This document shows, piece by piece, positions 16,597 through 25,113 of a DNA stretch of 64,000 nucleotides. Both the position numbers and the translations under genes were made by a program. Positions within the stretch are counted from its first letter, which is position 1, and every line of letters starts with the position of its first letter. Origin of the DNA: Phycisphaerae bacterium (GTDB lineage Bacteria; Chloroflexota; Anaerolineae; 4572-78; J111); NCBI GenBank assembly GCA_028285035.1, contig JANQQF010000136.1:1-64000 (forward strand), written 5' to 3'. The notes under the pieces were generated by a model that did no database searches, was not told the origin of the DNA, and worked only from the letters and a program-made list of their open reading frames with translations.

Positions 16597-16944
16597 ATGC
16601 CAGAAAAAATTACTGTTTATGGTCATCCGGCTTGTCCAGGGGTTGGGCCAGTAAAGGGCGTGCTCAATCAAACCAAGGTTGAGTATGACTATATCAATAT
16701 TCGACAGGACCCTGAAGCAGCTGCGTTGGTGCGTGAAATCAATCAAGGTTATGAGAGTGTCCCCACGCTGGTTTTCCCCGACGGAAGCACCTTGACCGAA
16801 CCCGGTGTTGGCGAACTTTCGGCCAAATTAAAAACGATGGGTTACCGTGTTGGCCCGATCGCCTGGCTCATCGGCAATTTTCAACGCATTCTCATTGGGG
16901 CGATTTTGATGTATGCCCTGCTAAGTTTCCTTGAGGTGATTTAA
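16597..16944 (+). CDS. Membrane-anchored glutaredoxin-like protein with monothiol CPGV site
   Basis: Residues 1-80 form a glutaredoxin/mycoredoxin fold: ITVYGHPACPGV at the active site, a cis-Pro in SVPTLVF and GPVKG downstream. The usual second Cys is replaced by Val, leaving CPGV, so a monothiol mechanism or a non-redox role is likely. The last 25 residues (IGNFQRILIGAILMYALLSFL) form one membrane segment. Length is 115 aa. It lies just after the reductase gene and before a GNAT gene on the same strand. Confidence 0.8.
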   Translation: MPEKITVYGHPACPGVGPVKGVLNQTKVEYDYINIRQDPEAAALVREINQGYESVPTLVFPDGSTLTEPGVGELSAKLKTMGYRVGPIAWLIGNFQRILIGAILMYALLSFLEVI

Positions 16945-16989
16945 CAGGGAGCAGGGTAACAAGGGGCAAAAGTTGCAAGGGAGAGGCGA

Positions 16990-17433
16990 GTGGTTATTGT
17001 TCGTGAAGCGCATTTAAATGAAATACCGCTGTTTATGGAAATGGAGCAAAATACAGAGGCTAAGGGTTATGTGACAGTGGACCCGTTGTCGGTCCATCAA
17101 GAACACTTCCATTCAGCCGAGTTTGTCTATCTTACGATTCTCGATGATGATGACATCGCTGGCTTTTGTATTCTGGCTCTTGACCCTGATGAGGTCAGCA
17201 TTGAATTCAGACGGATCGTGGTTGGCAAAAAAGACCGAGGTATCGGCCAAGCCGCTATTGAGGCGATGGAGGATTATTGCAAAGCAACGATCCAGCGGAA
17301 CCGAATTTGGCTAGATGTTTATGAAGATAATGACCGTGGCCGCCACATTTATGAAAAATTGGACTATGTTCAGTTTAATCAAAGTGAGCAAAATGGTCGA
17401 ACCTTGTTGTTTTATAATAAACAGCTTGGGTAA
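16990..17433 (+). CDS. GNAT-family N-acetyltransferase
   Basis: The 147-aa protein has the GNAT acetyl-CoA binding core: IEFRRIVVGKKDRGIGQAAIEAMEDY matches motif A (pyrophosphate loop with K..GIG), and LDVYEDNDRGRHIYEKLDYVQF is motif B with the C-terminal signature. Start is a GTG at 16990 with a ggagag site upstream. The substrate is unknown. Confidence 0.85.
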   Translation: MVIVREAHLNEIPLFMEMEQNTEAKGYVTVDPLSVHQEHFHSAEFVYLTILDDDDIAGFCILALDPDEVSIEFRRIVVGKKDRGIGQAAIEAMEDYCKATIQRNRIWLDVYEDNDRGRHIYEKLDYVQFNQSEQNGRTLLFYNKQLG

Positions 17434-17469
17434 TCTCAATTTACGATTGTAGATTTACGATTTACGAAA

Positions 17470-18399
17470 ATGAACCACCAGCATCCACAAGACTCAAGGA
17501 GACAGGATTTACTACCATTTGATGAGTCGATTTCCATCTTACAACGTTTTAATCATCTTATTTTTGATTCCTGTGATCTGACGACCCTCCCTGATATATT
17601 TGGAGATTTACCACACCTGCAAACACTCAGTCTTTATGATAACGCCCTTGCGACATTACCAAAGTCAATCTGGCAGCTCAAACAACTGCGAACTTTGAAT
17701 TTAGCAGGAAATCAATTTTCGACCATTTCAGCCGAGGTGGGCAACTTAACCCAACTCGAAATGCTGGACTTGGGGCATAATCAGTTGCTGGATTTGCCAG
17801 AGACCATAGGAGAGTTGAACAATTTACGCTTCTTGTATGCCAGCAACAATCGACTGACAACATTGCCTGAACCGTTGCAAAATCTAAAACGTTTAGTCTA
17901 CCTGAATATCACAGATAACCAGTTGACAGGCTTACCGAAGTGGCTAGGCCAGCTAACCCATCTACAGGAATTTCGGCTCTACAACAACGATATTTCAAAC
18001 CTTCCCGACTCAATAGATGAACTCAGCCATCTCAACGAACTTCACGCGATGAACAATCGGCTAACCACACTCCCAAACAGCATTGGACAGTTGAGTAGCC
18101 TACAAAAGCTGGTCCTCCAAAAAAATCAGCTCACAACCCTACCCGAGAGTATCGGTCAACTCACGACCCTCACCGAGCTTGACTTGCGTTTTAATCAACT
18201 GAAAAAGTTACCCTCGTCAGTAGGCCAACTCACGCATTTACGCTTTTTGGATTTGCGGGCCAATCAACTAGAGCGCATTGCCCAGGGCTTGACTGAATTG
18301 CCTCGGCTGGAAAAATTGGATTTGCGATGGAATCGGCTGTCAAAATACCCGAAGGGCATTAAGGCGCTTGAGGAACGAGGGTGTGTTGTTTATTTGTAA
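17470..18399 (+). CDS. Leucine-rich repeat protein
   Basis: The 309-aa protein is almost wholly made of about ten 23-residue leucine-rich repeats of the LxxLxLxxNxLxxLPxxI type (for example LRTLNLAGNQFSTISAEVG and LTELDLRFNQLKKLPSSVG). There is no signal peptide or membrane segment, so it is probably a cytoplasmic binding scaffold. The short N terminus (first 30 residues) is not repeat. It converges on the zinc-ribbon paralogue array. An AT-rich direct motif (atttacga twice) lies just before the start codon. Confidence 0.9.
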   Translation: MNHQHPQDSRRQDLLPFDESISILQRFNHLIFDSCDLTTLPDIFGDLPHLQTLSLYDNALATLPKSIWQLKQLRTLNLAGNQFSTISAEVGNLTQLEMLDLGHNQLLDLPETIGELNNLRFLYASNNRLTTLPEPLQNLKRLVYLNITDNQLTGLPKWLGQLTHLQEFRLYNNDISNLPDSIDELSHLNELHAMNNRLTTLPNSIGQLSSLQKLVLQKNQLTTLPESIGQLTTLTELDLRFNQLKKLPSSVGQLTHLRFLDLRANQLERIAQGLTELPRLEKLDLRWNRLSKYPKGIKALEERGCVVYL

Positions 18400-18481
18400 A
18401 GCTAACAATGGTAGCAACGTCTCCAGGTAAGATAGGCTGAATTTTGGCAACTTTATCCCCCTGCTACTTTGCTACCTATCG

Positions 18482-19558
18482 CTATCTCACCAACACCTCA
18501 CCAAACGTCTGCTTCAAAATCCGTATTGTGTTTGGGGACAAGTCACACCCTGTTTCAACAAAACACAACATCGTCTGATATCGCTCCCGGCGAAATGCAT
18601 CTGTATCATTGCCAACCTGTACGGCAAATCGTTCAACCTCTTCATCGGTGGCCTGAATAATCTCAACCCGTTCGAAGTCGAAGATGCGACGATTGACGAG
18701 CCAGTTTATTATTATCCGATCTTCTTCAATCAACATTACCTCTGATCCGTTATCAAGCACAACTTTCATTGTCTTACCCTGCAAAACATCTGAACTGTTA
18801 TGACAGAGACGGCAGCCATAGTGGGTCAGCTTGTTTTTTAACGAGAGTTGATCCGCATAATGTGGTACGATGTGAGTCAAACATCGAGCGCAGTAAACAT
18901 TGTCATCACGATCCGCCAAGTGGTGGCGCGTATCCTCCCGAATTTCCTTGAGTAAAGATGCTGTAATTTGGTGCACCAGCAAGCTCGACGTAGCTGCCCC
19001 AATGCTTTGATCGGTCACATTGGCAATTAAATAAGGGGCCGCCACCCCTCCGATTGCCGCAATATTCCAATATGCCTCAAACAGAACGGAGATAGGTCCG
19101 GTCAAATCATACATCTTTTGCAGGCTCGTTGCCCCTTCCGTGCAATCGAGGTAAATCAGGGTTTGCATAATGTGTAGTTTGTAATTGCTATCCCAATCTG
19201 ACAGTTGACCACAGGCATTTTGCAGACTCGCCAAATTCGCTCGTAATTTCACAACCTCCTCATTTTGGGGAAGCACGTTTCGCCGCTCATCGATATCGAG
19301 CTGGGATAGAGACAGACGAAGGCGAAGGTGAACAATCTGGTCATTGTCGAGGCGCGATAAATGCACCGAAAATTTACGATGCAGCCAGCTCAATTCAGGT
19401 TGGCCGTGAATCATCTCAAAATCGAGATTTCTGGCCTCAGAAAACTGTTGCCACGTTTCATGTCGTTGATTTTTGGCCGCACCCTGAAGCCGCATCAGGA
19501 AGATGATCGGTGTTAGAAAAAGTATAATAAAAATGATGGTTGTTATGATCTCAAGCAT
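18482..19558 (-). CDS. Unrecognised membrane-anchored zinc-ribbon protein, paralogue A
   Basis: I do not recognise this family. It is the fourth and last gene of a same-strand array of four paralogues. The N terminus is one membrane segment (LEIITTIIFIILFLTPIIFLM). A middle CARC...CRLC pair about 25 residues apart looks like a zinc ribbon. The C-terminal region VNWLVNRRIFDFERVEIIQATDEEVERFAVQVGNDTD followed by LSPNTIRILKQTFGEV is shared by all four. The ATG at 19558 is preferred over one 36 bp upstream, which would overlap the preceding gene. Length is 358 aa. Confidence 0.75.
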   Translation of the reverse strand: MLEIITTIIFIILFLTPIIFLMRLQGAAKNQRHETWQQFSEARNLDFEMIHGQPELSWLHRKFSVHLSRLDNDQIVHLRLRLSLSQLDIDERRNVLPQNEEVVKLRANLASLQNACGQLSDWDSNYKLHIMQTLIYLDCTEGATSLQKMYDLTGPISVLFEAYWNIAAIGGVAAPYLIANVTDQSIGAATSSLLVHQITASLLKEIREDTRHHLADRDDNVYCARCLTHIVPHYADQLSLKNKLTHYGCRLCHNSSDVLQGKTMKVVLDNGSEVMLIEEDRIIINWLVNRRIFDFERVEIIQATDEEVERFAVQVGNDTDAFRRERYQTMLCFVETGCDLSPNTIRILKQTFGEVLVR

Positions 19559-19571
19559 AGCTTCCGTCGCC

Positions 19572-20645
19572 TTATATGACCCTGACCTCGCCAAACGTCC
19601 GCTCTAAAATCCGCATCGTGTTTTCTGACAAGTTGCAGGTTGAATGGACAGTACACACCATTGATTTGCGCCAATCCCGCCGATATTCATCCGTGTCATT
19701 CCCCACCTGCACGGCAAAACGTTCGACTTCTTCGTCGGTGGCTTGAACAATCTCGACCTCAGAAAAATCAAAGAGTACACGATTTATCAGCCAGTTGACA
19801 TTAATGCGATCGTCACCTTCCGATAATTCGTCTGGCAAGGTGTTATCAAGCACTGTCGCTACTTTACCTGAAAAAATCGCCCGGCTTTGTCCACACTGCC
19901 GACAGCCATAGTACTTGATGGGTTTGCGGCGGGGTACGTTAACTTGCCGGGGGCCAACATAAGTCAAACATCGGATACAAAAGTGGGTGTAAATTGCATA
20001 GCCAAAACGTCTGATTGTATCTCGCCTCAAATCAATCAACAATGAGTTGGCAAGATGGCGGGTGAATTGATTAGAGACAAGGGGCTTTTCGCCTTGTTTT
20101 GACAAAATTGAAACCAGATCTGGGACAGCGACCCCACCAAAGACAAAAATATCAAGGTAGGCTTCAAACAAGTTAGCGACGGGTTCGCTCATCTCATACA
20201 TTTCATCGAGACTAATGAGCTGTTCGGGATAGTAAAAATGAATTTTTCGATGAGCCGCATCAAATTTGATATCACTCCTTAGCAAATTTAGTTGTCCAAT
20301 GGCGACATCCAATTTTTCCCAGGCCAGCTCCAATTTTTCAGGTTCATCCAGCAAAGAAATAGCGGCGACGCGATCAGCCAAATCCTCTTTTGAGATGGTC
20401 AAAACCAGTTCAAGAAAACCATTCTTTTCATTATTGTTAAGAATTAATTCTATAGCGAAGTTTCGGTAAATCCCTTTCACCAGTAATGGTGGAAACTTCA
20501 ATTTCGAGTCTAAGCCACGTTTCTCGGCAAACGTTTCCCATTTCAGCAATCGTCTATCATCACGCCGTGACTGTACATAGAGGTTGAGCGTCAGGATAAG
20601 TATGACAAAGACAATTATTCCCCCAATACAATAAAGTCCATCCAT
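19572..20645 (-). CDS. Unrecognised membrane-anchored zinc-ribbon protein, paralogue B
   Basis: This is the third gene of the array, with the same layout as its neighbours. It has an N-terminal membrane segment (GGIIVFVILILTLNLYV), a long alpha/beta middle (about 30-220) and a zinc ribbon with CIRC and CRQC. A conserved C-terminal domain with ATDEEVERFAVQVGNDTDEYRR ends LSENTMRILERTFGEVRV. Length is 357 aa. It lies 13 bp before paralogue A and 39 bp after paralogue C. Function is unknown. Confidence 0.75.
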   Translation of the reverse strand: MDGLYCIGGIIVFVILILTLNLYVQSRRDDRRLLKWETFAEKRGLDSKLKFPPLLVKGIYRNFAIELILNNNEKNGFLELVLTISKEDLADRVAAISLLDEPEKLELAWEKLDVAIGQLNLLRSDIKFDAAHRKIHFYYPEQLISLDEMYEMSEPVANLFEAYLDIFVFGGVAVPDLVSILSKQGEKPLVSNQFTRHLANSLLIDLRRDTIRRFGYAIYTHFCIRCLTYVGPRQVNVPRRKPIKYYGCRQCGQSRAIFSGKVATVLDNTLPDELSEGDDRINVNWLINRVLFDFSEVEIVQATDEEVERFAVQVGNDTDEYRRDWRKSMVCTVHSTCNLSENTMRILERTFGEVRVI

Positions 20646-20684
20646 TAGTTTGAATTTCCCATTTTGGTAAAAATCAATCTACAT

Positions 20685-21764
20685 CTAGTCTTCAACCACC
20701 ACCTGCCCAAAGGTTCGTTCTAAAATTCGCATCGTATTCTGTGACAAATCAGAATTAGGCCCAATAGTACAAAGCATCTCTCTGTATTGTTGCTGTCGTT
20801 GTTTGTCCATATCATTACCGAGGTGTACGGCAAACCGCTCTACCTCCTCATCAGTCGCCTGAATAATCTCAACTTCTTCAAAATCAAAGTAGGGACGATT
20901 GACCAGCCAATTGACGTAAATCTCATCCCCCTGTTCTACCAATTCCACTTGTGATCCATTGTCAAGAATAGCTTTCATTTTACCCTGAACCACCACCCGA
21001 CTATTTCCACACTGACGGCAACCATAGTAGGTGATATTATCTAAAAGAGATAACCGAACAGATTGAGGTTCAACATTCATCAAACAGCGTAAGCAGCAAT
21101 AAGTGGTCCCCTTATTGCCAAATTGCATAACTGTCTCTTGGCTCAAATCCTTAAGCAAAAATTTCGCAATCTGTCGGGTAAACGGCGTTGAGGGTATTGG
21201 TTTATCAGGTGCATTCTGAATGACCTTCACCAATCCAGGCACAGTCACCCCGCCAAAGGCAAGTAGTTCCAGATAGGCCTCAAGTAAATCCACCTTAGGT
21301 TCGACCAGTTGATAGATTTCATCAAGTGTGATGGAATCTTCGAGATAGTAAAAATAAAAATATCGACCTACTGCTGAAAATTTCAGGGTATCGTACCAAG
21401 CAGGATTCCTCATTTGCGTGGCCTGCTCAAATTTACCCCAAGTTAAGGATAACTGGTCAACTTCTTCAACCAGTGGAATAGCCTTTATTGGGCCAATTAC
21501 ATTAGATTTGGATGTTAGCATTCGAAGGTGTAGGGAAAATGTCCCTTTACCTTTGTTCATTCTTGATAAATGGATAAAAAAATCTCGATACTGCCACTTT
21601 AGATGAAAGGCAGAGTCATTTGTAAAACTCAACCCATGTGTATCAGCAAAATTTTGCCATTTCGCAGCACGTTCTCTATGAGCTAGAATAGCGATGACGA
21701 TAAGGACAATTAAGAAAAGTAGACCAACACCTATAAAACCTAAGCCAAAAGCAGTGTCATTCAT
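20685..21764 (-). CDS. Unrecognised membrane-anchored zinc-ribbon protein, paralogue C
   Basis: The second gene of the array (359 aa) has an N-terminal membrane segment (GLGFIGVGLLFLIVLIVIAILA), a zinc ribbon with CLRC and CRQC, and the conserved tail VNWLVNRPYFDFEEVEIIQATDEEVERFAVHLGNDMD. The tail resembles paralogue D most in the NDMDKQR segment. It begins 13 bp downstream of the D stop, so D and C are very likely cotranscribed. Confidence 0.75.
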   Translation of the reverse strand: MNDTAFGLGFIGVGLLFLIVLIVIAILAHRERAAKWQNFADTHGLSFTNDSAFHLKWQYRDFFIHLSRMNKGKGTFSLHLRMLTSKSNVIGPIKAIPLVEEVDQLSLTWGKFEQATQMRNPAWYDTLKFSAVGRYFYFYYLEDSITLDEIYQLVEPKVDLLEAYLELLAFGGVTVPGLVKVIQNAPDKPIPSTPFTRQIAKFLLKDLSQETVMQFGNKGTTYCCLRCLMNVEPQSVRLSLLDNITYYGCRQCGNSRVVVQGKMKAILDNGSQVELVEQGDEIYVNWLVNRPYFDFEEVEIIQATDEEVERFAVHLGNDMDKQRQQQYREMLCTIGPNSDLSQNTMRILERTFGQVVVED

Positions 21765-21777
21765 CAGTCTCTCCCAT

Positions 21778-22845
21778 CTATGTCACCACACGCCCAAATG
21801 TTCGCTTCAAGATGCGTATTGAGTTCTCCGAAAGCTCACAATTTTGTTGGACAACACACGACATTTTTTCATAGCGCTTTTTACGCTGTTTATCCATATC
21901 ATTTCCGATATGCACCGCAAACCGTTCTACTTCTTCATCAGTGGCTTCAATAATCTTAACGTGATCAAAATCAAAATAGTTTCGATGGACTAACCAATTC
22001 ACCCCAAGTGTATCATTTTCCTCCAGCAATTTCTCTTGAGATTGATTATCCAAAATCGCTGCCACTTTTCCAGTGAAAACAACCCGGCTATGCCCGCACT
22101 CTCGACAGCCATAATAGGTTGTTCGCTTTAATATTGATGTATTCGTTTGATAACGCCCCATATTTGTATAACATCGCAGACAACAATATTCGCCTAACTG
22201 ACCACTAAATCGCCTTGTTGTCTCTCGGGCCAAATCATCCAACAGGGCCTGAGCAATGTGTCGTGATAAGACGGTCGAAGGAATGGAGGCTTGATTCCCA
22301 TCGTCGAGTATCGCTTCCAAATCTGGCACAAGCATCGTGCCAAAAGCAAACACGTCAAGGTACAGATCGAACACCTCAGCAATCTGACCAGTCATCCCAT
22401 ACACTTTATTAAGCGTGATTAAATCTTCCGGGTAGTGAAAGGTCATTTTTGATTGATTTGCATCAAATTTGAGGTATTTTGGCAATAAATTAAGCTCCCG
22501 TAAAGCGCCATCAAGCCGTCTCCAAGCAATCAATAATTTCTCATCTTCGTCCGCCAAGGAGATGGCTTTCATTCGTTTGACCACATCTTCCCTTGATGTG
22601 ATTAAAGTGAGGCGTAAAAAACCAATTTCGGTATTTGATGAAGGCGAGAGTTCAACAAAAAGGTTTCGAAAAACGCCTTTCAGTCGAAAGTAACGCAAAT
22701 TGATTTCCAGGTCTAAATTATAAGCTTCAGCAAATGCGTCCCAATCCTTTAATCGTTTGAGATAAACCCTAATCTGGCTCTGAGTCAGCACAACCCCAAA
22801 AACGACTACAGCGATCAAAAAAAGGATAGGTACCAAAACAATCAT
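21778..22845 (-). CDS. Unrecognised membrane-anchored zinc-ribbon protein, paralogue D
   Basis: This is the first gene of the predicted four-gene operon (355 aa). It shows the membrane segment IVLVPILFLIAVVVFGVVL, the zinc ribbon pairs CLRC and CREC, and the conserved C-terminal domain ATDEEVERFAVHIGNDMDKQRKKRYEKM. It ends with LSENSIRILKRTFGRVV. A 165-bp intergenic region separates it from the divergent kinase gene and should hold both promoters. Role unknown; the shared intergenic region makes a link with kinase signalling possible but unproven. Confidence 0.75.
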   Translation of the reverse strand: MIVLVPILFLIAVVVFGVVLTQSQIRVYLKRLKDWDAFAEAYNLDLEINLRYFRLKGVFRNLFVELSPSSNTEIGFLRLTLITSREDVVKRMKAISLADEDEKLLIAWRRLDGALRELNLLPKYLKFDANQSKMTFHYPEDLITLNKVYGMTGQIAEVFDLYLDVFAFGTMLVPDLEAILDDGNQASIPSTVLSRHIAQALLDDLARETTRRFSGQLGEYCCLRCYTNMGRYQTNTSILKRTTYYGCRECGHSRVVFTGKVAAILDNQSQEKLLEENDTLGVNWLVHRNYFDFDHVKIIEATDEEVERFAVHIGNDMDKQRKKRYEKMSCVVQQNCELSENSIRILKRTFGRVVT

Positions 22846-23010
22846 AATCGATTCCCCCTTACATAAATGTCAACTCTATTCTACGAATGTGCGTACCATT
22901 TCCCTCGTAATCGCCGTACGAAAAATCGCAAATGGGAACAATCTTGCATTGCATCTCGCCCCTCGTTATACTGGTAGGTGCAAATTCGACTCCACCTCAA
23001 GGCAAATTGA

Positions 23011-25074
23011 ATGAAAGAATTGTTGGGACAAACGCTGGGACAACACAAAATTATTGAGCAGATCGGGGCCGGTGGCATGGCCACCGTCTTCAAGGCCCAT
23101 CAAAGTGGCCTCAATCGGGACGTGGCCCTCAAGGTGTTACCGCCTCAGATTGCTGAACGTGAGGGCTTTACCGAACGTTTTACCCGTGAAGCTCAGGCCA
23201 TCGGTAATCTCCACCATCCTAACATTTTGCCGGTCTACGCCTCTGGGCATGACAAAGGCTATAGCTACATCGCCATGCGCTACATTCCTGGCGCTCGGAC
23301 TCTCGTCCAGACCATGCAGGACGCCCCCTTGGCTCCACAAAAAATCATTCATTTGGCTCACCAAATCGCGGCTGCGCTTGATCACGCCCACACCGCAGGA
23401 ATCGTGCATCGCGATGTCAAGCCGAGCAACATTTTGATGGACGACGATTGGGTGTTCCTCAGCGACTTTGGCCTGGCCAAGGCCATGGAACAGGCGTCCG
23501 ACTTGACCGGGACAGGCGTCGGGGTGGGTACACCCGCCTATATGTCGCCTGAACAGGCCAAGGGAGAGCAGCTCGATCACCGGACCGATATCTATGCCTT
23601 GGGGATCATTCTCTTTGAGATGCTTACCGGCCACATTCCCCATAAAGCCGAAACGCCGATTGCCACCGTAATGAAACGGATCAACGAGCCACTCCCTTCC
23701 GCACGCAGCCTAAACCCAACGATCCCAGCCGCAGTTGAGTCGGTCTTGGTCAAAGCCTTGGCTCCAAATCCTGTGGATCGATACAATCGCGCCGGTGAGT
23801 TGAGGCAAGCCCTGGAAACAGCATTTTCTACTGGCATCAACAACATCACTGAGCAGCGTCCTCTAGCGGTACCCATACCTAGTGAAACACAGCAACCCAT
23901 TTCAGAGCCGCACTTAAGCAACACCTCAACTATTTCTCAATCGGGAAATAAGAACCGGACCCTCGATATCGTCATTACCACCCTCCTCGGTGTGGTCACC
24001 CTATGTGGCTTAAGTGGGTCGGTTTTATCATTTCTACCCAACCAGGAAACGGGCGAAGTCAATCTGATGCTTCTCCCTATGTGTCTTGGGGCTGCAATTG
24101 CCTCTCTAACCACCATCGGCCTGATTTGGTTTAGACGCCGCAATACACCTGCCTCCGCCTGGTTTGCTGTTGGGGTGATCGCTTGGTTTATCGGGGTGAA
24201 TATTTTGGGGTTAGGGGGAGGAACATTACTCAATCCCCAAAGTACACAAAGTTTTAGCGAAGATTTAGGCTTTAGCTTGGCTTTGTGCTTTATGCCTGGG
24301 GGGTTACTGGCTTTATTGGGCTTAGGCTTGTACGCTTTTGACTACCGTCGAAATTTAAAAGCGGGGACTCTGGCGGCCTCTAACCTGATGGCAAATGATA
24401 CTGCCACCAAAAAGCAAAATCTGCTTGCGGCCCAAGCCGAAAAATTAGCTCGGGCGGGTGACTATCACAAGCGGATTGAGGGAATCGCGCTCGATTTAGC
24501 AGGTGGTACCCCTTCTCCCCAACGCCAACCCCCACGATCACCGCACGCCGAAAAATTGGCTCGCGCTGCTGATTATCACCATCGAATTGAAGATCTTATC
24601 AAGCAGCAGCGCTCAACGTTCGCCGATCAATTCAGCTCGATACTCAATGACCTCGATGCCTGGGAGCAACACCTTGACACCTTGGCTGAACGGCTCCACA
24701 AATTTGAGCAGGACGACATCATCCAGCGGGACATCAAAGAGGTGCCTCAGGCCATTGCCCAGTTGGAGCAAAAGCTAGAACTGGAAACAAATCCCGAGGT
24801 TCGCACAGAGATGGAAGAAACGTTGATACAACAGCGTAACCATAAAAAACAACTCGATATGTTGGTTACGATTATGCATCGCACCGAACTCGACCTTGAT
24901 GAAACTCTGGCTGCGATTGGCTCCATCTATTCCCAACTTCAACTCATCAGTGCGAAAGAGATTGATCGCAATCGGGCCAAACGCCTCTCTAGCGACATTC
25001 ACGAGCAAGCCGATCATCTCAATGACCTGCTGGCAGCCATGGATGAGGTGTACGAGAGTTCGGATCGGTTTTGA
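23011..25074 (+). CDS. PknB-like serine/threonine protein kinase with membrane domain and coiled coil
   Basis: Residues 10-270 are a full Hanks-type kinase: GAGGMATVFKA glycine loop, VALKVLP (Lys), HRDVKPSNIL catalytic loop, SDFGLAKA and TPAYMSPEQAKGEQ. About four hydrophobic segments lie at 315-450. The C-terminal 240 residues are helical, probably coiled coil. They contain a tandem repeat, AEKLARAGDYHKRIEG and AEKLARAADYHHRIED. There is no PASTA or other extracellular sensor. It diverges from the four-paralogue array. All catalytic residues are present, so it should be active. Confidence 0.9.
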   Translation: MKELLGQTLGQHKIIEQIGAGGMATVFKAHQSGLNRDVALKVLPPQIAEREGFTERFTREAQAIGNLHHPNILPVYASGHDKGYSYIAMRYIPGARTLVQTMQDAPLAPQKIIHLAHQIAAALDHAHTAGIVHRDVKPSNILMDDDWVFLSDFGLAKAMEQASDLTGTGVGVGTPAYMSPEQAKGEQLDHRTDIYALGIILFEMLTGHIPHKAETPIATVMKRINEPLPSARSLNPTIPAAVESVLVKALAPNPVDRYNRAGELRQALETAFSTGINNITEQRPLAVPIPSETQQPISEPHLSNTSTISQSGNKNRTLDIVITTLLGVVTLCGLSGSVLSFLPNQETGEVNLMLLPMCLGAAIASLTTIGLIWFRRRNTPASAWFAVGVIAWFIGVNILGLGGGTLLNPQSTQSFSEDLGFSLALCFMPGGLLALLGLGLYAFDYRRNLKAGTLAASNLMANDTATKKQNLLAAQAEKLARAGDYHKRIEGIALDLAGGTPSPQRQPPRSPHAEKLARAADYHHRIEDLIKQQRSTFADQFSSILNDLDAWEQHLDTLAERLHKFEQDDIIQRDIKEVPQAIAQLEQKLELETNPEVRTEMEETLIQQRNHKKQLDMLVTIMHRTELDLDETLAAIGSIYSQLQLISAKEIDRNRAKRLSSDIHEQADHLNDLLAAMDEVYESSDRF

Positions 25075-25113
25075 GAATTGTCCAACTCCCCTCCCTCGCG
25101 TAAAATCCAGCAA

